A stretch of 64,000 bases of DNA, taken from NCBI RefSeq assembly GCF_910592395.1, contig NC_088319.1, positions 4,896,001 through 4,960,000 of the forward strand, in the 5' to 3' direction. The notes under the pieces were generated by a model. It did not search any database. It was not told the origin of the DNA and saw only the letters and a program-made list of their open reading frames with translations. Below are positions 37,001 through 45,335 of this stretch, one piece after another. The stretch comes from Lineus longissimus. Its lineage: Eukaryota; Nemertea; Pilidiophora; Heteronemertea; Lineidae. The position numbers and the translations under genes are program-made. How positions within the stretch are numbered: the first letter of the stretch is position 1; each line of letters begins with the position of its first letter.

Positions 37001-37431
37001 GTCACTTGCTATCCCTTGCGCGTTGGTGAATATTTGCGTCAATAACCGCCTATACATGTAACCTGATGTATATTTTTCGTGAAAGTCGGAAATATATCTA
37101 CAGTTTATAATCATGTGATGGAGAGGAATTTGGCATCCCTGGATGACAAATGAACTTAACTTTCATGGATACACAAGATTTGCGTTCAAGATTCCAATTC
37201 TTTTCGACAGAAAACAAGATGTTCAACTTCACCATCTCTGTGACGAACAAGATGCCTGGCCCTTCTTTCGTCCCGACCTTGACTGAGGTTTGCCTTTTCC
37301 AAGCGGATCGCATGAACCCGGGAGAACTGAAGCAGTTCAAGTGTCAGAAAACGATGACTGGTCGCTATGTTGTTGTTTCGATGAAGGGAAGGAGTATGTT
37401 GTCACTATGTGACGTCACTGTGCTTGGTTAG
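24929..37431 (+). CDS. Protein with four CCP/sushi and two fucolectin (FTP) domains, eleven exons
   Basis: Eleven exons join without a frame break: 24929-25007, 26334-26516, 27107-27283, 28415-28588, 30698-30970, 32314-32486, 33568-33619, 34631-34861, 35159-35316, 35626-35680 and 37211-37431, totalling 1,776 bp (591 residues) plus a missing 5' exon. Order: an acidic linker, CCP1-CCP4 (one exon each, all phase 1-1), then FTP1 and FTP2 (three exons each with the same phase pattern 1-0-1-1). CCP modules are recognised by the four Cys and W-S-G-x-x-L-x-C ends. FTP modules are recognised by AVDGN, SCTHT, HPWLAVDL, GRYVVVSM and LCEV. In known FTP proteins such as eel agglutinin the domain binds fucose with calcium; CCP modules serve in complement and adhesion proteins. 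A secreted pattern-recognition lectin is the likely role (inference). There is no membrane segment at the C terminus. Intron 1 of CCP1 has a GC donor. Confidence 0.85.
25455..26265. mobile_element. Foldback element in intron 1 of the CCP-FTP gene
   Basis: Arms at about 25455-25660 and 26080-26265 are reverse complements (for example TAATATCACAGAGATAGA against TATCTCTGTGATATTA). About 400 bp lie between them. No coding capacity was seen. A duplicated target site was not resolved. Confidence 0.7.
26334..26516 (+). CDS. CCP-FTP gene, CCP1 exon
   Basis: 183 bp, phase 1-1. Cys at GDCPPPP, YRCIDG, RVCRVS and DLVCK with a conserved W-S-G give one complete sushi module. The only donor that keeps phase is GCAAGT at 26517, a GC-AG intron. 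Confidence 0.85.
27107..27283 (+). CDS. CCP-FTP gene, CCP2 exon
   Basis: 177 bp, phase 1-1, acceptor TTTTACAG, donor GTAATA. Cys pattern IPCLPL, NFRCNE, RVCTKG, DLVCK with WSGSD: one sushi module. Confidence 0.85.
28415..28588 (+). CDS. CCP-FTP gene, CCP3 exon
   Basis: 174 bp, phase 1-1, acceptor ATTTCAG, donor GTAGGT. Cys pattern TNCPPL, KLDCAKG, LLVCEA, ALICQ with TWSGKA: one sushi module of standard length (58 codons). Confidence 0.85.
28770..28901. repeat. Short inverted repeat (MITE-like)
   Basis: GTGAGGTTAAGATT at about 28771 is inverted as AATCTTAACCTCGC at 28888-28901, with 100 bp between. Probably a tiny TIR element in an intron. Confidence 0.5.
30698..30970 (+). CDS. CCP-FTP gene, CCP4 exon (enlarged)
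   Basis: 273 bp, phase 1-1, donor GTAAGT. Cys pattern RACPEV, SFKCRNG, EITCRYD, PLTCN with TWSGRP. It has about 91 codons against about 60 in its neighbours, because of an insert between Cys1 and Cys2 containing a tandem six-residue duplication (GLWRMP GLWRMA). The extra loop sits where other sushi domains have a short variable loop. Confidence 0.85.
31094..31998. mobile_element. 905-bp foldback element, 5-bp target duplication CACTG
   Basis: Two arms of about 400 bp in inverted orientation. Termini are TGGGGAATCGGACAGTGTC at the left and its complement (one mismatch) at the right, flanked by CACTG at 31089-31093 and 31999-32003. The motif ACTGTCCGCTATGGTTAC (near-exact) occurs four times, at both outer ends (31121, 31954) and at both inner ends (31495, 31586), suggesting a transposase-binding site. 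No coding frame. Truncated relatives lie at 38742-39290 and in the second duplication copy. It sits in the intron before FTP1. Confidence 0.88.
32314..32486 (+). CDS. CCP-FTP gene, FTP1 exon 1
   Basis: 173 bp, phase 1 in and 0 out, donor GTAATG. It encodes NLALKRLAFQ, AALAVDGNTSPLW, RRSCTHTN and HPWLAVDLM. The Asp/Asn of AVDGN are calcium-site residues and the His of SCTHT is a sugar-site residue in the eel agglutinin family. Confidence 0.85.
33568..33619 (+). CDS. CCP-FTP gene, FTP1 exon 2
   Basis: 52 bp, phase 0 in and 1 out. It encodes EKYLIGSVSLTNRGDCC. It supplies the first sugar-site Arg and the adjacent Cys-Cys pair that is a hallmark of the FTP sugar pocket. Too short to find by open-frame search; found by phase and motif. 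Confidence 0.8.
34631..34861 (+). CDS. CCP-FTP gene, FTP1 exon 3
   Basis: 231 bp, phase 1-1. It begins GNRLANFTIAVTNQ (second sugar-site Arg), then TVCWYSKDQ, NYKCQ, GRYVVVSMQNG and LTLCEVQVF, ending in a Lys-rich linker to FTP2. Confidence 0.85.
35159..35316 (+). CDS. CCP-FTP gene, FTP2 exon 1
   Basis: 158 bp, phase 1 in and 0 out. It encodes LAWLKPASQSSTF, ASRATDGNSNPNA, DTCSCTKV and NPWWAVDLK. The sugar-site His is replaced by Lys (SCTKV). Confidence 0.85.
35626..35680 (+). CDS. CCP-FTP gene, FTP2 exon 2
   Basis: 55 bp, phase 0 in and 1 out, donor GTAAGA. It encodes LSTKINEVFISYPTDRLL. The Arg and Cys-Cys of the sugar pocket are missing. Exon size and phases match FTP1 exon 2, which supports its reality. 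Confidence 0.75.
36147..36983. mobile_element. Inverted-repeat element with G/C homopolymers
   Basis: Outer arms (36147-36402 and 36819-36983) are reverse complements, starting TAAAAATCGTCTGCT. The left arm has an extra stretch of about 80 bp. The centre carries two imperfect repeats of a GTACATTGGGGG phrase, a run of 17 G (36651-36667) and 12 C. It lies in the last intron of the CCP-FTP gene. Confidence 0.75.
37211..37431 (+). CDS. CCP-FTP gene, FTP2 exon 3 (terminal)
   Basis: 221 bp from acceptor TTTTCGACAG. It encodes ENKMFNFTISVTNK, TEVCLFQAD, QFKCQKT, GRYVVVSMKG and LSLCDVTVLG, then stop TAG. It ends directly at the FTP domain end with no tail or membrane anchor. Confidence 0.85.
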
Positions 37432-37550
37432 AGTAACAGGCACCTCGGCACGAGATATCCAACATGCTGATAAAAAAACATGTACCGGAATATTCCTAAC
37501 ACCTTCGCTGCAAAACCCTACGTTTTTCAGATAGATCTCGCCAAAGGCAC

Positions 37551-37683
37551 TTGTGATCACAAGTAGTAATGTTACACAACTCTGGGCAGCCGGTGTCATA
37601 GTTGACCAGCTTCAGTAAGTTGATACCGTGAAAGAGCATTGGTAAGCCCAACCCTAAGGAAAATCTAGTGTTGTGCAACACCA
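37551..37683 (+). repeat. Dispersed repeat family 3, copy 1
   Basis: GTGATCACAAGTAGTA, GGTGTCATAGTTGACC, GTGAAAGAGCATT and AATCTAGTGTTGTGCA recur at 41312-41440 and, shortened, at 62160-62253. Non-coding; class unknown. Confidence 0.85.
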
Positions 37684-38489
37684 CTATCCTCGGCTCTGGT
37701 TAATGTGATCTGGTCACATTCCTGAGGTTCAACTAACAACCTTTGGCCAGAACCATATGAAAAACACTATACCGCCACTTTTGCCACCATGCACATGTAC
37801 ATTTAAGTCTGAGCTACGCCAGCCCAAAGTTACGTGGCGAATGTACACATTACACATGTCATATATATTTTGAAACACAACTGGACAACTAAAACACCAA
37901 CATCTTCTTCGCAGAGCTGCTTTAGAAGAAATGAGACAAAGCGATCGATGCTGAGGTCTTAAATGTTGGCAAAAAACTGTATGTCTACGCTAACATAAAG
38001 TCCTTTCCATTACAACTCTGCTATATGCATTTTCTGAAGCATGTGTCCACGTACTTTTGGGCCGTTGTACAATAACTACAGGGCCGATTACTTGAAAATG
38101 TAGATCTGATTTTGGGACCCAACACAATTTTCATGTCAGAGATATGCAAATTTGGTGAAACAAAATTCATTCGAGCCCTTTGACCATTTCGAAGGCTATC
38201 TTGACATCAGAGGCGCTGATTACGTTCCTTACAACGCCTCAAGTACAAGCAATTTGCCACAATCTTGAAAAACAGTAGGCCTATACCGCGGATATAGAAA
38301 AGGAAAGAATTTTTCGATTTGCAAAGAGGCCATAGCATCACCATTGATTGCTGTCCTACGCTGCACTTATAGTTCTCTATAAAATCACCCTAACACCAGA
38401 ATGTGTCAGGCTTTATTTATAACGAACGTATTTTGTTATTTATTGATAAAATAAAACGTTTATGAGAAAAAGTGGCACTAAAGATTTCA
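37684..38489. other. Spacer after the CCP-FTP gene
   Basis: No gene or repeat recognised. The homology of duplication copy A begins at its right edge. Confidence 0.4.
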
Positions 38490-38741
38490 AGAAAATTCGT
38501 CAAGTGGTACAGAACGAAAAATGTCAAAAATCATTGCCCTTCGTGAATGTACACAGACACCACTCAAACAATGACTTGTAACCATAGTTACTGAAATGTA
38601 AACATCGTATTTGGTCCAATCCTCGAAAATCCAGAGTCAGTCGTATTCTCTTCCCGTCGCACGCGTTAGGATGCTTGGGTCCTGAAATAAGATTAAAGAA
38701 AAAAAAAACATGGTAAACATCGGTCCTGTAGTTTTCAGTGA

Positions 38742-39290
38742 GGGGATTCAGACAGTGTCAGCAAGTCACTGTCCACTATGGTTATAACAGCGCTAGCAGA
38801 CGACAATAACAAATATGAAAACTCCGACAGATTCAACAGCAAATGATTCCTGTTCTATTGCACTCGGCGCGGATTTGCTGGAAGGTATTTCTTGATGATA
38901 ACTTAAGACATCTGTTCGTAGGTTTATATTGATGTACCTATTTTGAATAAGTAGAAATAAAGTAGACCTTTGCCTAATTCAAGGTACAAAATGCGCTTAT
39001 TTCTCCCATATCTGCCTAAGTTGTGAAGATTATTACATGTGCTCTGTTGTGTAGCACATACACAAGAATAGGAAGATATGATAACAAGCACTTCACTCAA
39101 AGTGTTCTACAAAGTGTTGCAAAAATGCAATAAAAGAAGGCAGACTGTCCACTATAGCGGACATTCAAGGCAGTGCATGAAAGTAACCAGAGCGGACAGT
39201 CTGCCGTCTTATATTGCATTTAAAGTCACTTTATAGAACACTTTGAGTCAAATGCTTGTGATCAGATCTGCCTATTCTGGTGTACAGTCC
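38742..39290. mobile_element. Truncated foldback element (same family as 31094-31998)
   Basis: It has the left terminus (GGGGATTCAGACAGTGTCAG), the whole left arm, the centre and about 115 bp of the right arm, then breaks off at CTGGTGTACAG. The same break occurs in copy B (near 61505), so truncation came before the duplication. Confidence 0.85.
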
Positions 39291-39964
39291 TGATCATATT
39301 AATATCAACACCTTCTTCATTCAATATCTCCCAATCGAGTGCACCAAATCCAATACGGTTTTCAGGATATTATCAGGAAATCTTGTTTTCTATTTATTCA
39401 TTATGGCAGCAATGCGAATGTACGAGTCTTTCATTATGTAATCAGCCAATTAAAAATCCCTAACAAAGAAACATTCTTGTTTCAAACTTTTTTCGAAATA
39501 TTTTTCGCTAGAACGATAGTACTCGAAATTCTAAGGATATACTGACAAAAATCATCAAAATCATACGAATAAAAATGAAGATAGAGCCATTAATAACTTT
39601 TTGTTAAAGGGGAATTCGTGTCAAATTTCACCATATAATGTTTTAGCTGTTTTTGACAAATGACTACGTCACTTTCTCATAAATCGGTAAGGTTTTCGAA
39701 TCGAAATGCACATTTTCTAGAAATTGATGGTTTTAATCCCGCCCGGACGGCTGGCTTCGATGCCGTTGAAATCGCGCCACGCTGACGACGTTTTCGTTGA
39801 TGACGTCACAACATAAACATTTTCGCGGTCGCGGTGGTTTATATTCCCGCGAAAAAAAAATCTCATTCGTTTATTTACAACTGCCATTGACCATTGACAT
39901 TCCATCTTGTCCTTTCACAATATATACACGATAAGAACTGAAGATTATTGAGAAGAAGAAGAAA

Positions 39965-40163
39965 AGGGTTGTCGGGTGGCGTTGGCGTTGTGCTGCGATG
40001 TTTTGTGGCAACACCAGCAAAACTGAAGGTGTTGGGGTTTTCCGCTGGCCTGACCCTATCAAAGAACCGGGCCGTCACCATGAAGTTCGAGTCAAGAGGT
40101 CACCAGCCGGTGGTTCATCTTCTCCTCCTGATGCTCCGCCGGAACACAACTTCGAGAACCAAC
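39965..40163 (+). pseudogene. THAP zinc-finger-like fragment
   Basis: The frame reading through 39998 gives KRVVGWRWRCAAMFCGNTSK, then TEGVGVFRWPDPIKEPGR, and later PEHNFENQ. The C-x4-C-GNTSKTEGV-x-x-FRWP start is characteristic of THAP domains (DNA binding, also in P-element transposases). The second metal-binding half (Cys..His) is only weakly visible and probably decayed. No transposase catalytic domain follows. Confidence 0.45.
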
Positions 40164-40246
40164 TCCAAATTCGTCTGCCGTTGGGGGTCTTCCAGCACAT
40201 TTGGAAAAAATCTCGAAGTAACGAAGTAAGGGAAGGGACGGCCCCT

Positions 40247-40275
40247 CCCCCCCCCCCCCCCCCCCCCCCCCCCCC
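40247..40275. repeat. Poly(C) tract, 29 C
   Basis: Uninterrupted C run inside the TTAA element. Length may be affected by sequencing error. Confidence 0.9.
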
Positions 40276-40854
40276 AGTCCACAGTCCTAGTCATTTCATC
40301 ATAAATTTCCTAAGTCCAACCAGGAAATTACATCGCTCACGTCATAATAATGGTTTTCCTAAAACTATTTTTAGACCTCATTTGATATTCATTAGATTTT
40401 CCTGAGCGTACGCGAACTACTGCGGATATAGCTTCTTCCCACAGCGAATAGGAAAATATTCGACGGTCTGACTTGTTCATGTTGTGACGTCATGAGGTCA
40501 CGTGACTTAGTGCGGGTTTTTCAAAACGTCTTCGGCAGTTGGCCAGTCTGACGCGATTAAAACAGCGATTTTATAATAAATCTAATCAAAAATGGAAAAT
40601 TTGAGCTTTGCATTTGTGATCAACAATTAAAAACAGACGTATTTCCACAAAGTTGTATATCACATCATAGTATCACTTTAAATCAAGTGTTTCACTCCCA
40701 AAAGCATGTTTTTCTGGTGAAAACATGCCATTTGACAATGAATGCGCTGTTGAAAAATAGCTCTATCTTCATTATTACTAGTTCGATTTTGATGATTTTT
40801 TGTTAGTATTCTTAAGATTTTGTGTTTTATCATGGTAGCGAAAATATTTCAAAA

Positions 40855-41115
40855 TGAAACGGCCAAGGGCCATTGTGCTCACCGTATTGATATTTGGTGG
40901 TTAAGAATTCATTCTGGTTAAGAAACATGCTACATGTATAGTATAGGTCAAACCAATGTCGGTATGACATGTTATGTATCGTTGCTTGGAGTACCTACCA
41001 TAAAAAATATCATCGAAAACAAGTCACTAATAAGCGAGATACTGCACTTTTTACTTTTTTTAGTTTTGGCCTTCTGGTGGCCAGGTTAAGAATCAGATCA
41101 GACCGAAATTCGGCT
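40855..41115 (-). repeat. Dispersed repeat family 1, copy 3
   Basis: Reverse orientation to 10615-10815: GGGCCATTGTGCTCACCGTA, CTACATGTATAGTATA, GCTTGGAGTACCTACCATAA and GAAAACAAGTCACTAATAAG. Only the first 40 bp or so remain in copy B (61985-62027). Confidence 0.75.
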
Positions 41116-41311
41116 ATCAACAATAATAGTGCGTGTTATATCCATGCCAGAGAATGCAGTAATTGCCCGGTGCTCCTTTTTCACCTCAGTGATTTTTCTA
41201 TTTTGAAAATTATCATTCCAATGACTCACAGTTTTTCCCTCCTGTAAAGTGTTTTTCAGGGAGATCTGGTCCAAGCTACTTGGCTGACCTCTTTTCACTA
41301 AACTGTCATAG

Positions 41312-41440
41312 TGTGATCACAAGTAGTAGTTTTACACAGCCCTGCAGGGCAGCTGGTGTCATAGTTGACCGCTTTGGTTGACACCATGAAAGAGCATTAG
41401 ATTAGCATACACTGAGGATAATCTAGTGTTGTGCAGCACC
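41312..41440 (+). repeat. Dispersed repeat family 3, copy 2
   Basis: See 37551-37683. This copy is part of the segmental duplication; its partner is 62160-62253. Confidence 0.85.
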
Positions 41441-42317
41441 TAATGTGAACGTACAACGAACGATACTCAACACTATAATCATGTTATGTTAACACCAGCA
41501 TCGTGAAATAATAATAATGTTTAAACAGAAGAAAAAGCAGTAACGTAAGCTGTCATGTTATGAAAGTCACATTATACATGTTATAGAATTACTCGCCGTC
41601 ATTTCACTAGACCTCTTTTCATAAGCGGTATTTGCAAATACTCACGGAGGATGGACTATGGTGAATGTACCACTTAAATTGCTTATACAGTGGAGTAAGG
41701 CTACAAATTCATATAATTCATATCAACTGGCTTAATACGCAGAGACCACTGGATTGCCGTCGCATGAAAAGAGTCAGAGAAAGAATTGGAGTTGGCATAT
41801 TTCGCTATAAGATTCTTGATTCGTGGATTATATCCAAAGACAGATTTCTCAATCTGCAGTATGACAGAGTCTGAAGTATTCATCGGCTAGTCATCTACTG
41901 CTAACTCATTGAAGTGATACTCATAAATCACTGAGTTGTTGTTGGAATCAGGGAATTCGTTAGAAAGAGTCATCGTCGATAAAATACATTTACATACCTG
42001 GTGTTTGTCGCTCGTGGCTCTTTGTCCGACTTTCAAAATCTGCCTTTTATACCACTTGTTGTCAACAACAAACGTGCGCTGTCGTAGAAAAAAAGGATTT
42101 TGGAGCTTTTGAAAAATCATTAGGGGTTTTTCGGCCAATACAAGAGATGCACCTCGCAGAAGTTTTTCAGTGAAGCTCTTGGGGTTTTCACTATCTCAAA
42201 GACCATTTGAGTTTCATTCTTCATTTTACCAAAAACCTCTACTGGGTGTTTATCTGTGTTTATGTCCTATTTCCTATGTATATTTTCGATAACTGAGCGA
42301 CTACAACTGATACAACC

Positions 42318-42631
42318 ATGACAACAGAGCAATCGGAGCTGCAAACATCTGAAGCATCACCTGATCGGACGATCCAGAATCTAGAATTTGCCCTCCAAAT
42401 AATGACACAGTATGTGTGGGTTGTTGTCGTCGTACTTGGAATTCCAGGAAACATAATTTCTGGCTTGGTCGCTGTGCATGCGCAGAACCAGCAGGTGTCA
42501 ATGTGCGTTTACATACTCGCTCTATCTATCTGTGACGCATGTGTTTTATTGCAGATTGGTTGGCAGTGGCCGCTAACCTACTACGGCATCGACGAGACAG
42601 AACTGTTTCTTCCGAGGGAGTATATATTCAA
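42318..42631 (+). CDS. GPCR copy A, exon 1 (N terminus, TM1, TM2)
   Basis: 314 bp from ATG in a CAACCATGA context to donor GTAAGG. It encodes a short Thr/Glu-rich N terminus without a clear signal peptide, TM1, TM2 and the first extracellular loop. Confidence 0.9.
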
Positions 42632-44981
42632 GTAAGGGCGTTTCTGAATATGGGTGGAGGTTGTTATTCGCTTGTTGCCCCATATACCCTCCTCTCCAAC
42701 TGAAAGCGAGAACTTTATTTCATTGGCGGAAGTATTCATCTTCTTCGATTAGTGTTATGTTAAGTCAATTTCCACGCAATGTCAGCCAACCCACCTTACT
42801 GACTTTGCCTCCAAACCCCGTGATAATCTATTCCAGGTATGGGAAGATACCCCTCGTCATTTACAAAATCGATTCAGTAAAATTCACAATTTCCTGTATG
42901 TGTCAGTAAAACATTAACATTATTTCATATAAGTTGCCAGTTTATGCAAAAAATTGCACGAATTGCCTCTAATTAGACTTCTCCAACTATGCATTAATGA
43001 CTACGTCATGGGATACGCCACTCTCCAAGGCTACGCGTTGATTGGTTCGTTTCAATGTGTTTGACCAGTTATTCTAAAATGTGTATCGGAAATAGCCGAA
43101 ATCAGCCGGAATAGCGAACGTGTAGTTCCATTTTAGCTGCTTCACTATCGTTGCCTTCCGCGAATCATGCAGCCTTGCGCAATTAGTGCAATCAAGATTG
43201 TTCTAAAAAAGGCACAATATTGCTCAAATTTGTGAATTCTTGAAGTTAGAATATTACTATTTTGACATTTTAAAACTTTCTATTTTTTGCTATATTTTGG
43301 CTGAATAACGTTTTACAAGTTTCTTGTAATAGTGATTAATCATTTGGTGACAGGGCAATCATGGGAGCAACCTAAAACATGGAAGCGGGAATGATTGCCA
43401 ACTGGCAAAGCGAGGCTGATGTTAAGTCACAGAGAGAAACACAGAACTACCAGGCCTAATCATTTAAACTTGAACTGACCTGGCGATTCCATTCAAACTT
43501 GACCTTGGGCCTTTGACGTAATCCGAAACAAGGAGTAAAATAGGTCATCAACAGCTAGATTTCGAGTAAAATGGGCCTAAATGTGAAAAGTTAGGCATTT
43601 AAATTGTTTTTGCAAAGTGCATCAAATTATTCTCTGCCTTCTCCTGGCCAACAAGATGAATTCTTGTCAAAATTTCTTATCAATAAATTATTCGAATCGA
43701 TAACAAGCATGACAAGGTATACCCCAAGGTACTTTTCAATAACAGATATTCACTGCTGTTTTTTGTTATTTTTCCTTTCAGAATCGCTTGGTATTTTGAG
43801 TACACATTCGCAATGGCATCCGGGACCTTCCTCGCCATGATGTCGTGTGACCGCTTGATTGCCGTGAGATTTCCATTGGCCGCGCGCCGTCTATGTGATC
43901 CAACTAGGACTAAACGAATAGTAGTCGTCAGTTTTATTGTCATTACTATTTTGAACTTAAATTTTTTCTTTACCTATCAGTACATTAAGGATGAAACTAC
44001 AGGTATGTATGACTGGCGTTCTTTTGTCGTCTAATCAACACCACTCGGATTAATACAGAACATGTTGACCAAAACACGAAGCGCCCGCAAACAGTTTTAT
44101 ACGTGCACATGTACATCGAGATCTATTCGAGTGGTCATGATCATAAGAAAACTAAAAGGACCAACAGCAAAGTGTTTATTTCTATTCTGAAAGGGCTCAG
44201 GATCAACCCTTGCCTTCAAATTAAAACCTAGGGTTCCTTTGCTGCGATACTTTGCTCTGGAAAAACCCCACTCTGCCTCTATCGGATCAACTCTCCAATT
44301 TACAAGTTACGACTGGTACAGACTAACAGATACCACAGTAAAGACCAATTCCACAATATGAAAAACTTCTAACAGATCTTACCACCCGTAACTCTATGTC
44401 CAGGAGTTTTCTGGCTGTTTACAATGGTTTATAGAAATGATCTGCAGTTTGTGCCTCCATATTTTTCAGGATCCGATATATTAATTATATTGGTTCCGAA
44501 TCAGCCTGCCATCGAAGTCCTCACCAGTACCTTTTACATTGTGTTTGGAACATTCCTGCCTTTTACCATCATCTCAATTTGCAACATTGCAATATTAATC
44601 ACAGTTAAACAGGCCTCTAAAAAACGGCTGAAATTGGACCAGTCCGGGAACACCAGTTCAAAGGATCGTCACCAGAGAGAGACAGCGCATTTAACCCGGA
44701 TGTTGATCTTCATTTCTGCAGCTTATGTTGTGACGACACTTCCGCTCCGGATGCATTATTTTGTTGTTGAAATACCGGATGTTGCGGCAAAGTACGACAT
44801 GAGCGACCCCTATTGGAATCTGAGGTATACACTTGAGAATGCAACAATCGGCATTCTTTGGGCAAGTAATCATGCCATTAATTTCTACCCTTACGTGGTG
44901 GCTGGTGGGAGGAAATTTCGACAAGACATCAGAGAGGTTTCGCGAAAGTTGGCATGTTGCTGTCGGATGAAAACAGGTTGA
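42318..44981 (+). CDS. Rhodopsin-class GPCR gene, copy A, three exons
   Basis: Exons 42318-42631, 43782-44002 and 44470-44981 (GT-AG introns, phases consistent) give 348 residues with seven hydrophobic segments. TM1 has GIPGNIISGLVAV (the class-A G-N motif). TM2 is ILALSICDACVL. TM3 ends MMSCDRLIAVRFPL, with CDR in place of D/E-R-Y. TM4 is IVVVSFIVITIL, TM5 FGTFLPFTIISICN and TM6 LTRMLIFISAAYVV. TM7 ends ASNHAINFYPYVV, a variant of NPxxY. The C-tail has a Cys cluster (LACCCRMK) suited to palmitoylation. The usual TM3 extracellular Cys and its ECL2 partner are absent. Overall it looks like an invertebrate peptide-receptor-type orphan; the ligand is unknown. A paralogue starts at 63164. Confidence 0.9.
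42768..43418. other. Insert in intron 1 of GPCR copy A
   Basis: 651 bp flanked by the direct repeat ATGTTAAGTCA (42757-42767 and 43419-43429). Copy B has one ATGTTAAGTCA at this place and no insert. It is either a retroposed or transposed insertion with an 11-bp target duplication, or DNA lost from copy B by recombination between the repeats. No motif recognised. Confidence 0.75.
43782..44002 (+). CDS. GPCR copy A, exon 2 (TM3, TM4)
   Basis: 221 bp, acceptor TTTCCTTTCAG, donor GTATGT. It encodes IAWYFEYTFAMASG, the MSCDRLIAV motif and TM4. Confidence 0.9.
44470..44981 (+). CDS. GPCR copy A, exon 3 (TM5-TM7, C-tail)
   Basis: 512 bp, acceptor TTTTTCAG, stop at 44979-44981. It encodes TM5, a long basic ICL3 (KKRLKLDQSGNTSSKDRHQR), TM6, TM7 and the C-tail. 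Confidence 0.9.
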
Positions 44982-45335
44982 AATCCTCCAGCAAAATTTT
45001 TGACATAGAATCTTGAAGGTGACGGAATATTTATGTACTGAAAGTGGTCAAATCGAAATCGACTAATTTACGAAATACTCTACTACATGTAAGTGAATTT
45101 TTGTGGTGTCGAAATGAATGATGAAATGTTACGAGCTTGCGGTGGTTGTTTTTTGTTTTTTTCAAATTCAAATAAACTTTATTGTCACCATATAAAAGGT
45201 TATTTACATAGGTATATGACATATAAAGTATAATACATGATGTATACATTCCTACACAAAGCTAACCACTAAAGAACTAATAAGACATTAAAACAACTAG
45301 ACAAAATCATGACATCATTAAACAAAATAACCAAG

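Larger units (their letters stand above)
39608..40677 (+). mobile_element. 1.07-kb DNA element with TTAA target duplication and a THAP-like fragment
   Basis: Flanked by TTAA at 39604-39607 and 40678-40681. Copy B has a single ATAA at the matching position (61829-61832), a near-empty site. Termini are related (AGGGGAATT and AGTGATACT, reading inward). Subterminal inverted repeats TGACGTCACAACAT lie near 39800 and 40480. It contains a THAP-like stretch and a run of 29 C. TTAA duplications are typical of piggyBac-type transposition, while THAP DNA-binding domains occur in P-type transposases, so the class is open. Confidence 0.75.
38490..43841 (+). repeat. Segmental duplication, copy A
   Basis: Matches 53305-64000 in the same orientation and order across non-coding, exon and intron sequence (for example ATCATTGCCCTTCGTGAATG, then the foldback remnant, then the 5' flank, exon 1 and exon 2 of a GPCR gene). 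Exons are about 97 percent identical in protein. Copy A has inserts not in copy B at 39608-40677, about 40915-41190 and 42768-43418. The duplication probably extends past both this block and the window end. Confidence 0.9.
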
